64,000 nucleotides of DNA from Phialocephala subalpina (Eukaryota; Ascomycota; Leotiomycetes; Helotiales; Mollisiaceae), in the NCBI GenBank assembly GCA_900073065.1, contig FJOG01000025.1, positions 62,001 through 126,000 on the forward strand, in the 5' to 3' direction. Position 1 is the stretch's first letter. The number at the start of each line of letters is the position of its first letter. The notes under the pieces are model-generated. The model was not told the DNA's origin. It did no database searches and was given only the letters and a program-made list of their open reading frames with translations. A program made the position numbers and the translations under genes. Positions 1 through 11,463 of this stretch are shown piece after piece.

Positions 1-862
1 CTGTGCAACCTCAGCACCAGACGGATAACGTCTCTAGGAGTAATCAGGAAATGGGAACGATCTAGAAGCTCGAACAAACCAGCTGCCGATCACCACTGAT
101 GGTGAGCAAAGACATGTTCTGGAGAATATGAATTCGCTCAGTTCTAAGCAAGGCAGCTGCCCTACCGCACCTAACACGGCAATCACCCAGCAAAGCCGGA
201 TGAAGAAGACCGTCTGAAGGAGCTGGAAGCGAGGATCGAGGACATGAACGAGTTGACAAATGGATTGTGGCATAGATGCCAGAGCGACATCTCGGGACAT
301 ATCAATCAAGCTGTACGCTTGCCCACGCAGGGGCGAGTCGCATGGCCTAAAGTTTCGGCTGAATCTACTGTGTCAATCTTGGGTCTTTGCAACCCTCTGA
401 TGCCACTCCACAGCGAGTCTATATGTGAGATTGCTCTAATTTCAACCGCTGGCTAGTCCAGGACCGTTGATCAACTTGACCAGGCCGTAAGATCTCGAAT
501 TATTGAGAGATGATCCTACAAAAACGATTATCGTTGAGAGGGAACGACTTGACGAGGATTCGGATGCGAAGGCCTTGATGGATCTTAAAGGCATTACTCA
601 GAAGGAGATCCTAGCCGTCGCGTGAAGTACGAGCACATACATTAGATACCTTCGGGTCGTTGGCGATGGAGGTGTCATAGAGGGCTTGCCGGCGATGGAG
701 AAGTTGATCGCGTCGGAAGTCGCTACTGAAAAGGTTGTTGATGGGGTCGCTGGTATTGGCGGGAGCAATGCAGGCATTGTGGGAACACTGGGCGTCATGG
801 CCAATCACCCAGGAATAAATAAAGCGAGTATTGTAGTACGTCAACGGAACTTAGAAGTGTAG
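1..862 (+). pseudogene. decayed coding relic, family not recognised
   Basis: Short, coding-like frames follow one another but are broken. Around 205-456 a frame reads EEDRLKELEARIEDMNELTN and ends in TAG. Around 490-628 another reads MDLKGITQKEILAVA and hits TGA at about 626. The same frame then continues without a stop from about 629 to 862 (for example GVIEGLPAMEKLIASEVA, then VAGIGGSNAGIVGTLGVMA). The coding-like composition across an in-frame stop and an apparent frame change suggests a mutated gene or gene end entering from the left edge. I do not recognise the family, and unseen introns could explain some breaks. Confidence 0.25.
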
Positions 863-1926
863 CCACCATCCTCTGCTTCCTAAAATGCTCTGATGACAGT
901 GACGCGATTAGTCACGTGACAAATGCTATGGCTGAGGAAGCACGCTTGAGCCTTCTGGCGTAGTCAAAGGCATTATAGAGCTAAACGTTGCAGAATAGAA
1001 GCGGTTACCTATAATTTATGGTCTCCCCATGTGATGATTTGACTCATGTCCCAAATCCGTCTCAATCGCTTCATTGTCGTCATCTTGACGCTACAGTTAT
1101 CAACAAAACTGCAATCTACATCAAGTATCAAGCATGCACACCTCTCCCTAACAAACAAAACAGCCTGAACAACAGTGATCTATTGCCCATTGTAAAGACC
1201 ATATATAGATCTAGATCTGAAACGTTTGAAGGAGGCTGGACTACTCGAGGCTTCAATTCACCGACGATAGAGGACGGAGCCTCGAGCACCGATCTGGTCA
1301 ACGTGATTAGACTTTCTGAGGAGGGTGCCCCGAGCTTTTGGCACTAGCGGGCGCACATGGGACATGTGGTCTGCTTCTCGATCTCGACTCTTGTTCGCAA
1401 GAAACCTGCATCGACATACTTTTTCTTGGACCCCAACAACTCAATTGGCAGTCAAGGACGCGCACGAAGACCCAGGAGCACTCTCCTGATACTCTCTGAA
1501 GAAGCAATAGCTCTTCCGCACACAAAGAAATGTAAGATTTCACCCCGCAGATTCGACTTCGAATTCGAGATCTCAAGCTAACGTGCATAAATAGTTTCCT
1601 ATCAACGACAATTAAGGGCAACGATCCTTTCGCATTCAACTCAAACCATATCCCCTGGAGATATGAATTCACGAAGCGCATACGAGCTGTTTGTGGAGGT
1701 TGCGACTGGCATTGGTAGTTTGATTGTTGTGTCTCCTTTCCGATGTGCACAATGCCTCTACGGCGGCAGCGACTTGTCATAATCTGCGTATTGCCATTTG
1801 GATACCGCTGTCAACAAGCAGCTCGTCGTCGTCGCGAGAGGGTAGTCTAGCTTTACACGCTGATCTCTTCCACTCGCATTGAAAACCTTCCCAGGTCTCC
1901 AGGCTGACTCGAGACATGCAGACGGG
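863..1926. other. intergenic, no supported gene
   Basis: Open frames of up to about 157 codons occur on both strands, but none shows a family motif or a convincing exon structure. The right part is presumably the promoter and 5' leader of the gene starting at 1927. Confidence 0.4.
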
Positions 1927-3766
1927 ATGGCGATCAGTGTTGAGGAAAATTCGGGAATATTGAGCAGTGTTGCCATCCAGGCGCACTCCCAGTCCCAAGT
2001 CTCTATTCAAGAGGATCTTGAACAAGGTATGCTAACTCCAGTCTCTTCTCTTGGGTGGAATAGTCGTCCTGCGTGATTGTGTCACTGACATCTTGATAGC
2101 GATTGCGATCAATGGAAATGCTCCCGCCGAACCTCCTACCATCCAGTCCGATACTTCGAACAAGAAAAAGACCTTTGACGACCTCCCAGACGAGATGAAG
2201 TTACGTATTATGGGAGAATCATTGCCAGTGATGGGACCCATCACAAACCCATGGATGGAATCCAATTGGGACGAAGACAGGCATGCATACCACCCCTCCA
2301 GATATTTTGCCGAATTCAACATCGGCGTTTTCCGAGTCTCAAAGGAATGGAATGCACTGGGAATGGAAACGTTGTATACTCACAGCATCTTTCGTTTTAC
2401 TCGCCGGGTTGCCGCTATCCCTGGGTATAAAATGCCGACCATCAGAATTCAACGATTCCCTTCTGAGAAGGTTGCCGAACGACCTATGAACGCTGCGAAG
2501 AAGGTTGCAAGAAGATCAGATCAAATCAGACACGTTCTGATTCAAGATTCGGATCTTGACTCAGATGCCTTAGCGATTGATGGTTATGGTCGTGACCTCA
2601 GCCTCTTCACCCCAACCGATGACCCATTCGTCTTTACTCTTGCGGTATTGTGTCGTCTAGCAAGTCTAAAGTGCCGCCTGCTTACCCTCGTCATCACCAT
2701 TGACGAAGAAAATCCGAGAGCTTTGGCGGTGTTGGAGAGCAGTCTTATTGCAGGTCAAGAGCTTGATGCTAGGCCGAACATTGACCCAGCGCCAGAGCAA
2801 TTAGACTTCGAGCAAAGAATGTTCAACTACTACCGTGCTGCAACCATCACTCCAGAAGAGAGACAGGCCAGAACAATTGGCTGGCATAACGTCGAGGCTG
2901 AGGACGATGATTCGGAGGAAGAGGATAACCAGAAAGAGGACAAGCAACCGGCACCCGAGGATCCTTTCAAATTCTGTAAGGGTTTCCAAGGTCTGGGTGT
3001 GGTGAACCTCGAGGTTCGAGGAACGACTGACCCTAACGAAGACGTTCGCCGCATGAGGCCAAGAGGCACACCTGTGGCTGCTGCTCTCGTCCGCTGGTTG
3101 ATGAGCCACCATACCAAGGTCGAGAAACTTCGATTCGGGGGTGCTTTTACCAGGCGGCAATTGGCTGAAGACGGAACTCTCATTCCAGTTCCTGTTCCTG
3201 CTCCTGTCACTTCTGATCACCAGCAATCGAACATGGAGGATGAGAATGACGATGGCACCGAAATTGATGGTGACGATACACACTCTCAAACCGAATCAGA
3301 TAACTCAGTCGATATCTACGAGACAGTCGTCGAGGGAGAAGGTCTTGATGCTATGCAATGGGTCCCTGATGTGGGCGGGTATGAAGAAGACGGCGGCCTC
3401 AATGTTGAACGAACTGGAGAAAACGAGCACATCGATGAAGAGGAAGCTGTTGTTGCTGAAGCGAGACCTGCGGCCAACAATCCGCCTCTATCCACCACCG
3501 CGAGCACCCCACCCAGAGCCCGTGAAGCACCATTCGTCACTACCGGCAACTTGTACGGAATGCTCGGCCAAGACTTGCCTGAGCATAGGCCCGCCGCCCT
3601 TCCCAACAACCGTAGAGATGTCAATAGGCCATATGTCGTGACCGGCAACCTGTACGAGATCTTGGGTGGAGGATTCTCGGAGTATGCCTCGTGGGAAGAC
3701 TTTGCTCGTGCATGGAAGGCTCGTTTCGCAGGGAGACCCGGAGGTGACCAACCTCCCCGATGGTGA
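1927..3766 (+). CDS. F-box-like acidic hypothetical protein, 588 aa, one intron
   Basis: Exons are 1927-2026 and 2100-3766. The 73-nt intron has donor GTATGC, branch-like CTGAC and acceptor TAG, and the join keeps frame. After a Gln/Ser-rich leader the protein carries KKTFDDLPDEMKLRIMGE, the F-box-like opening common in fungal hypothetical proteins. A conserved-looking body follows (RYFAEFNIGVFRVSKEWNAL). The middle and C-terminal parts are acidic and low-complexity (runs of E/D near residues 285-310 and 390-440). The C-terminal region holds two near-identical short motifs, FVTTGNLYGMLG and YVVTGNLYEILG, about 40 residues apart, which look like an internal repeat. An F-box-type role as a substrate adaptor for SCF ubiquitin ligases is possible, but the match is weak and no leucine-rich repeats are evident. 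The upstream exon is inferred; without it the frame has no ATG start. Confidence 0.75.
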
Positions 3767-6094
3767 GGGTGAGGCCTTTTTGGAGTTTGGATTGCCGTGA
3801 GACCAGTTCGTTAGGATATTGTGCGAGACTTTGGATGAGGTTTGAGTACTGGATACTGTTGTACGTCTGATTGTCGAGAGTGTAATCCATAGCGAAGATT
3901 TTTGAAAATTGTTTGCCAGAAGTCCTCGAATGCGATCGCAGATCGTAGTGGTAGAGTGAATGTTATCGTCCTTGTGCCTCATTTATTTGTGCCGAGAGGA
4001 AGCTGAGAGATCTCGATGTCGAGGTGGGGTATGCATAGGTTGAATCAAGGACCTGGATGTCACGTCGTGAAGACCCAGGATGAGTGCTGATTTCGATCTG
4101 CGAAGGTGATCTTTTCGTTCAGTATCGGGAGGTTTAGAACGTGTGAAATTCGGAGTGCTGTTCTTCATATCTGGATGTGAGGTTTTTGATGGTGGTGTTG
4201 ATGTTGAAGAAGGCAGTGAAGGTTGAAATCGACGCGAATTTACAGGGTCCAGCACGCTAACCTCGACCCCTGGAAGTCCCACAAATCACAACTTCAGCAT
4301 CTACATACAACCACTGAACACAATCTCATCTCAAGCCTCACATTTTCCGTCCCGTCTACTATTTGTCGCGTCGGCCGTCAATATTTGAGCTCGAAATCAC
4401 GCGTCTTTTACTTGGGCAAGCTGAACGGTCTTCGAATCAACGTCACGATGCATTCGATGACCTGATAATTGACCTGCTTTACAGGGGTATTTCCGGCTTG
4501 GAGGCTTCGATTGAATATAGCCTGTATAGTACCCGCTACCTCAGGTACGCCTCAACTCGAGTTTAGAACAATCCTCCCCGATTATAGTCGGAGTCAATAG
4601 CGCCATGAGTCGAGTTGTGGCGTGAAGGCTTCCAGAAGTGTGGATTTGGGATGGGATGAGATGGCAGCGAACTGGAAGTGAGCTTTGACTGGGGTACGGA
4701 GTACCTCCAGTTGCAGGAAAGTCCCCCGGCAGGACGGGGGATATATTTGGGAGGCTGCGCTGCTATGGAACTTTGAGTCTTGATGGCATGAAGTCTCTTG
4801 CTTTGAGATGGAATTGTGCTTGTGCCAAGTGCTTGAGGCGGTAGAGAGCGGTTGGAGATGGCGATCAAGATGTCACGGGATGGACTGGCTGACGCCAGTT
4901 ACGTCTGTTTTCTCTCTTGATGCGGGGCTCTTGTCTGATAGGATTTTCTTTTCAAGCCGAGATTGTTTTTGATTGAAAGAACAGCAGAGTAGTCTCTGTT
5001 TTCAGCGGTTGACTGCTGCGCTGTGCATGATAGAAAGGATGCATTTTGACTTTGATCATGAAAGTTCCTAGATAGCGGCGATGATGTCGGAGGAGGTTGT
5101 GTAGCCTCAAATAAGGTTTGGTCTAGTCATGTTAGCTGACAGGTCGGGAACACCCTTCCAACAGCCTTCCTTAAATCTCGTTTCCATGCGAGTTCCTGAC
5201 CGTTATTTGAGTGCCATATTGGGCGACATCTTCTGCTTCCGTTCAGGACCTGTACCCGGTTTCGACCTCTATCTGTCGGACCGAAGCAGAAAGTATCTTT
5301 TTGTAGCGTCCTGGGAATTCTCCATCCTGAAGTGGGATTTTCTCCTGGTTGGCGACATCCGTTGATCTACATGTGTACGAAGTACAGTACCAGAGCGCAA
5401 GCGCCATCAGATCTGATCGTCTTCCTATCTGTAGATCCGGCTCACGAGAGGACAAACATCTGGGGTTTTCCGTGATCGTCACGCCCAAGCTGTCAAGTTT
5501 AGCATATCGTATCTTGGCGGTGCAGTAATGGCTTGCTATGTTCCCCCGATCTCTGCGAGCCAGACATTAGATGCATCGGTCCGTCATGGAACAGGTATAA
5601 AATTGGATGTATTAAACTCTCTGGTGTCGTAGTAGGAGGGGTCTACTATCCGTACCATGCCCAGCCACGATGTGACCATTTCCTCGCTTTGCTTGTTCCG
5701 GGCATCACTCTCCGTCTGAAACACATCTGCCGACCTCCCACTCGCTGGCACTGCACGTGAACGGCGTCGAGTCGGCCGCCGTCGTCTCTGCCGCTGAAGC
5801 CACTAGTGTTTGGGCCCCACCACGACGCGGCTGGGGTTGCCGGAGGAAGTTGGCGCTGTTGGATGCGTCAGCAGAACCACCACTGGCATGGCATGCACCC
5901 CAAATCCACTAGCGAAATAGCGGAGAGGCGAGATCAGCGGGGAAAGCAGAACGCTGCACCTATCTGGAACGGTTTCTCCGACGTCAACGACCAGGAACTC
6001 CTCACATTCTTCAATTCTTCTGCTACGCGCTGCTCACGCTGACAGGGACGAGGATATACAGTCGCATATAGAAACGACGCCGCTATATTTGTTC
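3767..6094. other. long intergenic region, probably promoter of the transcription factor
   Basis: About 2.3 kb with no gene I can support. Frames here are short and lack motifs. The right end should hold the promoter and leader of the factor starting near 6095. Confidence 0.4.
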
Positions 6095-8569
6095 ATGAAG
6101 GATCGGCTGATGTCAGAGACGCCCTCTGAGATGGTGAAGTTCGAGGCTGGCCCCACCAAGGCCGTACAATGTTCGGTCTGCAACAAGAAGTTCTCGAGAA
6201 CAGATCATCTCAAGCGACATCAATTGCGACGTATGTCTTTTGATCTTGTTCCTAGTCCAGCTATCATTCAGGAGACCTTCATTTTCGACTGGTCACGAGT
6301 CGAGTTTGCCACTAACTTCATTCCGCAGATTCGGGAGTGAAGCCATACGCATGCATATTCTGCAAAGATGCGTTCACGCGGAGGTTAGAGAACCACCTAT
6401 CATTCTTGAATATCAATGTACTGATGGGCAATTAGTGACAACTTGAGGGATCACTATCCGAGTTGTTCTCAGCGAAAGAATCGACAAATCCCAGAAGCAG
6501 CAAGAGGTGGAAGACGGTCTCATGCTTGCGATTCAGTGAGTACTTGTTGACAACTACTTGTCGAAAGCATTCTAACATCGAATTGTGTACGGCGATGAAG
6601 CTTGGATGCGACGGAAATAACCCATGCAAGACTTGCCGGCACAAGAAGATCGAGTGCAAGTTCTCTCGCATGCAGTCCAAAGGCCTCGCAATCAGACAAG
6701 GCAGTATGTTGCAACACACCTCACATCCAGTACTAACTGACAAAATTAGCACCCAAGCTTGACTCGGACAGTACTCCCACGTCTGACAGAGGCTCCATCA
6801 ATTTCCTCCTGAACTCCGGAACAGCAAGCTTCATAGACTGCTTTCGATTCCCATCTTCCCACGAGAGAAAGAACCTTTTCAACTTCCGCAACAACCAGAA
6901 GTCACCTGAATGCACAGAAGTCGTCGACATGTTCGCCAACAACAGCGACAACGGCAGCGCCTTCTCTGACTTCTTCGAAGACGAATCAATAGACTGGTCC
7001 CTCTTCGAAGAAGAGAACCTCCTAAAATTTCTCAGCAACCCCATGACCGACATTCAAGTCTTCGGCCAAGCACCAATCATGACCAACGCGCCACCCGTCG
7101 ATTGGGAACCCGCTAGCGTGCAATCTGCTGCCATCATCCAAGGCGTCATGGAGAGTTGCTCGACATTGCACTTCAACATCCAGGAACAAACACAGATCTC
7201 ACAAAACTTGAACTATTTCTTCACTCCATCGAAAATTGATAAATTTATCGCTCATTATTTCGATTACTGGCATCCTCATTGTCCGATTTTGCATCAACCA
7301 TCGATCAACATTCACACCACGCCAACACCTCTCCTCGCCGCGATGATCATCATGGGCTCAATGTTTTCCTCCGATGACAGAGAAGTCAACTTAGGCAAAG
7401 TGCTATTAGATCTAGTAGAGCATCATATCTACTCTCTCGATGACCTAACAGAATCTTACCAAGTCCGTCAAATGTTTCGGGCCCCGCCAAACGCGACATC
7501 TGAAAATTTGCCGATGAGCATGTTGGCTTTTCAACATTTGCAGGCGGCGTATTTGATGGTTTGTGTGCAATTTTGGGCGGGATCTTTGGTTGCGAGAAAG
7601 AGGGCGGCTGATTCAAGGTTTGCTGTGGTCGTAAAAGTGAGTTTCAAATTCCCCAAATCAAGCTTTTGTGCATCCCTGACTTATATCAGATGGCGCGAAG
7701 GTTTGGCCTTGCCAAGGTTCGGCATGAATTGGATGATAGCCATGACGAACATTCTTGGATCTTGAAGGAAGGACGAATAAGGTAAGAATGCTTGTTCTCT
7801 TTGGTGGATCTATTCTGATTTGCCAGGTTCATCAACACAATCACCCTCCTCGACTGCGCCTTCCTCTTTTTCGCCAACTTCCCCATGCGGATCTCCTTCT
7901 CAGAAATGAAATTCGAACTCCCCTGCGAAGAATCCCTCTGGTCATCCTCCCACCCCTTCGCCGAGAAAAACTTCACCCCCAACCGAAACATCACCTTATT
8001 CGAAGCTTTCCAGTCTCTTTTTGGACAATTGAAAGGTGCACCTGTTCCGGTTCAGGCGACGAAGGGAAATCCGTTTGGGTTGAATCCTATGGATATGTTT
8101 ACTTTGATACATCGTACGTTATGATTTCAAGGGGGTGAGAGATGGGGGCTGATGTGTTATAGTGATCTACGTATACGCCCATACCCAAATAACCCAATAC
8201 CCATCCACCTTCCCCCGCTCACCTTCCCTATCCGGAACATCAACCCCCTCGCCCACAAATCCCAATTCCACCTCCTACACCACCAACAATACCAACGAAC
8301 TATCCCCCGACTCAAACATCACCATGATCCGCGGTGCTCTCTCCCGCTGGCGTTCTCTCTGGATTAATATCCGCTCCTCGATCTCCTCCACGTCCTGGGA
8401 TAAAATCGCCTTCTTCAGAAACGGATTCAATTACTGGCTAGTCATCCAATTGTTGATAAACAACAAGGGATCCGCGGAAATATTGATGGGGATGGAGGTT
8501 GGGTGTGAGGATACTTTGTCACAATTACGAGGCCTGTTGAGAGACTCGGGTGAAGGCCCTCCACCCTGA
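6095..8569 (+). CDS. dual C2H2 + Zn(II)2Cys6 transcription factor with fungal-specific TF domain
   Basis: Eight exons: 6095-6230, 6329-6383, 6436-6535, 6586-6703, 6750-7636, 7690-7781, 7827-8113 and 8163-8569, giving 693 aa. Finger 1 is CSVCNKKFSRTDHLKRHQLR (C26, C29). Finger 2 is a C2HC type, CIFCKDAFTR + SDNLRDHYPSC (C54-C74). A Zn2Cys6 cluster follows with C95, C98, C105, C111, C114 and C121 in the canonical spacing. From about residue 230 the fungal-specific TF domain is recognisable (FIAHYFDYWHPHCPILHQPS). Such factors are nuclear DNA-binding regulators, often of a neighbouring pathway; here SDR and MFS genes lie downstream. The intron before C98 (6536-6585) has a normal donor and branch point but ends in TG. 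The alternative AG at 6566-6567 would make a 32-nt intron and insert six residues into the zinc cluster. The start could also be the ATG at 6110. Confidence 0.85.
6536..6585 (+). other. intron with apparent TG 3' splice site
   Basis: Donor GTGAGT, branch-like TCTAAC at 6571-6576, and a frame-restoring 3' end at ...GAATTG rather than ...AG. Length (50 nt) and branch-to-acceptor distance are typical of the other introns of this gene. Removing exactly these bases gives a canonical Cys6 cluster and a total CDS divisible by three. Confidence 0.6.
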
Positions 8570-8692
8570 CATCAAATTATAACGGAATTTGAAAGAAGAG
8601 AGGATTGAGAATGTGAGTGCAATTCTCGACTAAAACTTTGATCTATCTCATCCCTTCCCAACCACACCTCCTCCATCCCACTAATACCCTCC

Positions 8693-9378
8693 TCAACATC
8701 CCGCCCCTTCCCCCTCAACAAACACAGCTCTCCCATTCCACCTCTCTCCCTCCCCCACCATCTTCATCCCAGCAACCTTCCCCAAAGCAACCTCTAACAT
8801 AACCCTAGCCACCCCCTCTGATTAACCGGCAATCCCCCTTTAATCCACTCCTCCCTTATCCCAACAACCATCTGCGTATCCGTCATCTAGAGACAGATTG
8901 CGTTTACTCTTCTATTATGCGTCTTGGGAAGATACGGACGCAAGGAGCGCATGAGACCAAGGATACCATGCTTGGTAGCGGTATAAATAGGGATTCCGGG
9001 AGATTGTATAAATCCTGATGCTGATGATACGAGGATGAACTTGATGGACATCAGAAATGGTGGTAGAGGAGTCGAACCAATTGTCTAGTTCTAGGATGCC
9101 GGCGTTGGATATTGCTATGTCGAATCGGTTGTATTTCTTCCATGCTGTTTGGAAAATATTCAGAACCGAGTCATAGGAGGTTACGTCTGTTTCGACGAAG
9201 GCCACATTTGGGGAGGAGAGGATGGAAGAGCCGGCTGGGTCGAGGTCACCGTGGATTATGAGGTCGTTGTGGGTGAGGTGGACTGTTGAGGTGCCTGGCA
9301 CTTTCTTGGTGTTCGTTAATGGGAAGTTTTCTTTTGAAAAGATGAGAGGTGAGAGGATACAGGGAAGTGAGGGTGTTG
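8693..9378 (-). pseudogene. broken short-chain dehydrogenase/reductase, 5' end lost in assembly gap
   Basis: Reading the minus strand from the gap edge, SDR sequence is clear: HGDLDPAGSSIL, NVAFVETDVTSYDSVLNIFQ, then FDIAISNAGILELDNWF (the NAG motif). About 9046 the reading jumps directly to KFILVSSASGFIQSPGIP and IYTATKHGILGLMRSLRPYL (Ser and YxxxK catalytic residues). The expected 30-40 residues between (the LDVNLxG region) are missing, so there is an internal deletion. TAG at 8887-8889 stands where NAICPWM-type sequence would be expected, and is followed by MTDTQMVVGIREEWIKGG. A further frame change near 8835 leads to GVARVMLEVALGKVAG and a stop at 8693. Several independent lesions make this a pseudogene. 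The family is fungal 15-PGDH-like SDRs, the same broad group as the intact gene at 10389. Confidence 0.7.
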
Positions 9379-10144
9379 NNNNNNNNNNNNNNNNNNNNNN
9401 NNNNNNNNNNNNNNNNNNNNNNNNNNNNNNNNNNNNNNNNNNNNNNNNNNNNNNNNNNNNNNNNNNNNNNNNNNNNNNNNNNNNNNNNNNNNNNNNNNNN
9501 NNNNNNNNNNNNNNNNNNNNNNNNNNNNNNNNNNNNNNNNNNNNNNNNNNNNNNNNNNNNNNNNNNNNNNNNNNNNNNNNNNNNNNNNNNNNNNNNNNNN
9601 NNNNNNNNNNNNNNNNNNNNNNNNNNNNNNNNNNNNNNNNNNNNNNNNNNNNNNNNNNNNNNNNNNNNNNNNNNNNNNNNNNNNNNNNNNNNNNNNNNNN
9701 NNNNNNNNNNNNNNNNNNNNNNNNNNNNNNNNNNNNNNNNNNNNNNNNNNNNNNNNNNNNNNNNNNNNNNNNNNNNNNNNNNNNNNNNNNNNNNNNNNNN
9801 NNNNNNNNNNNNNNNNNNNNNNNNNNNNNNNNNNNNNNNNNNNNNNNNNNNNNNNNNNNNNNNNNNNNNNNNNNNNNNNNNNNNNNNNNNNNNNNNNNNN
9901 NNNNNNNNNNNNNNNNNNNNNNNNNNNNNNNNNNNNNNNNNNNNNNNNNNNNNNNNNNNNNNNNNNNNNNNNNNNNNNNNNNNNNNNNNNNNNNNNNNNN
10001 NNNNNNNNNNNNNNNNNNNNNNNNNNNNNNNNNNNNNNNNNNNNNNNNNNNNNNNNNNNNNNNNNNNNNNNNNNNNNNNNNNNNNNNNNNNNNNNNNNNN
10101 NNNNNNNNNNNNNNNNNNNNNNNNNNNNNNNNNNNNNNNNNNNN
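9379..10144. other. assembly gap (766 N)
   Basis: Undetermined bases. The 5' end of the SDR pseudogene and possibly a divergent promoter lie here. The true length may differ from the number of Ns. Confidence 0.98.
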
Positions 10145-10388
10145 TAGACGATTCAAAGATCCAAGTCGCTCCTGGACAGGACGGAATCGGGGCCGTGTGG
10201 GGCCATCGGGCATCCAGCCTCGGTGGGGCTCCTTCGTCGTCAACAGCCTCGTCGCAACGCAGTACTCCTGATATTGTATTACATTGATTGTTCATTCAGC
10301 CTCTTCCGGGTTTATTGTAACAAGGGTGTAGTTCTGTTTCATCTTTACTTCTGTTATCTGAAGATCGACGACCTCGAAGACGACCAAG

Positions 10389-11463
10389 ATGGCGAATCCA
10401 ACACTTACGAATAAGACTGTTGTGGTTACCGGTACCTTCCCTTTGTTTCTACTTTTCTCTAGCTGAGATAGAATCCGAGGTTGACTATTGTTTTAAGGCG
10501 GCGCATCAGGAATAGGCCTCGCGCTCGTAAAATTCTTCGCCCAGTTCTCAACTTCAATCGCAATCCTCGATATCTCCCTCTCAGCATCCTCCACCCTGCT
10601 TCCCCTCCTCCAAACCTCCTTCCCGAACACAAAATTCGGTTTCAAAAAATGCGATATCTCGGATTGGGAAGAGCAGAGAAGGGTATTTGAAGAGGTATAT
10701 AGGGAGTTTGGGAGCGTGGATTACGTGTGTGCTAATGCGGGGGTTACTGAGGTGGGGAAATTGCTTGACGATGTGGTTGATGGAGAGGATGGGTTGAGGA
10801 AACCGAATTTGAAGACGTTGGATGTTAATCTTGTTGGGACTATTTACAGTGAGTCTTCTCTGCCGATTGTCACATATTTTGGAAGTTATGTGAGGGAGGA
10901 ATAGAGAAATGATCAAAAAGAGGAAGTGGAAATGGCTGACTTCAAAACAGCAATCAAACTCGCAACCCACTACATGCGAAAAAACACGACAACACAAAAA
11001 GGATCGATAATATGCACAGCTTCAAACGCAGGTCTATACCCATTCCCAATCGCACCTATGTACGCGATTTCAAAACATGCGATTGTGGGTGCGGTGAGAA
11101 GTCTGGCGAAACCGTTGGAAAGTGATAGGATTAGGATTAATGGGATTTGTCCGAATTGTATTGGTACTTGCCCCCTTCCTCATCCTCTTCCTCATCTAGG
11201 TGTTGCAGAAATTTGTGCCCAAGTGCTGATGGTTTTGAATGGCAGAAACGGGACTAGCAGACGACAACCTCTTCGCACACATGACAGTAACACCAATGGC
11301 AACACTTATCAGCGCGGTACAAGAATTCACAATGAATGAGACTTTGAGTGGTGTTATTGCTGAGGTCAGTGGGGAGAAATTTACGATTAGAAGCCCGCCC
11401 GAGTTTGTGGATGATATTTCGAAGAAGAATTTGGATGCGTTTTGGGCGTTGGGGTATGCTTGA
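10389..11463 (+). CDS. short-chain dehydrogenase/reductase (15-PGDH-like), 274 aa
   Basis: Four exons: 10389-10431, 10498-10848, 10951-11163 and 11246-11463. The first splice junction falls inside the cofactor motif, giving VVVTGGASGIG (TGxxxGIG) near residues 11-21. Further SDR landmarks are ILDIS at the end of beta-2, KCDISDWE, CANAGV (NAG motif), LDVNLVGTIY, and the catalytic Ser in ICTASNAGLY followed by MYAISKH (YxxxK). The protein is an NAD(P)-dependent oxidoreductase, probably cytosolic; the substrate cannot be read from sequence. It lies between a related broken SDR on the opposite strand and an MFS transporter, and about 1.8 kb downstream of a transcription factor gene, so joint regulation is plausible but unproven. 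Length is normal for the family. Confidence 0.88.

Noticed and set aside
1018..1347. 109-codon plus-strand ORF
   Set aside because: No family motif or regulatory context; composition is not clearly coding.
8915..10295. Very long open frames of 312-442 codons across the N gap
   Set aside because: They are open only because Ns cannot create stops. Only the SDR part left of the gap (minus strand) has protein-like motifs.
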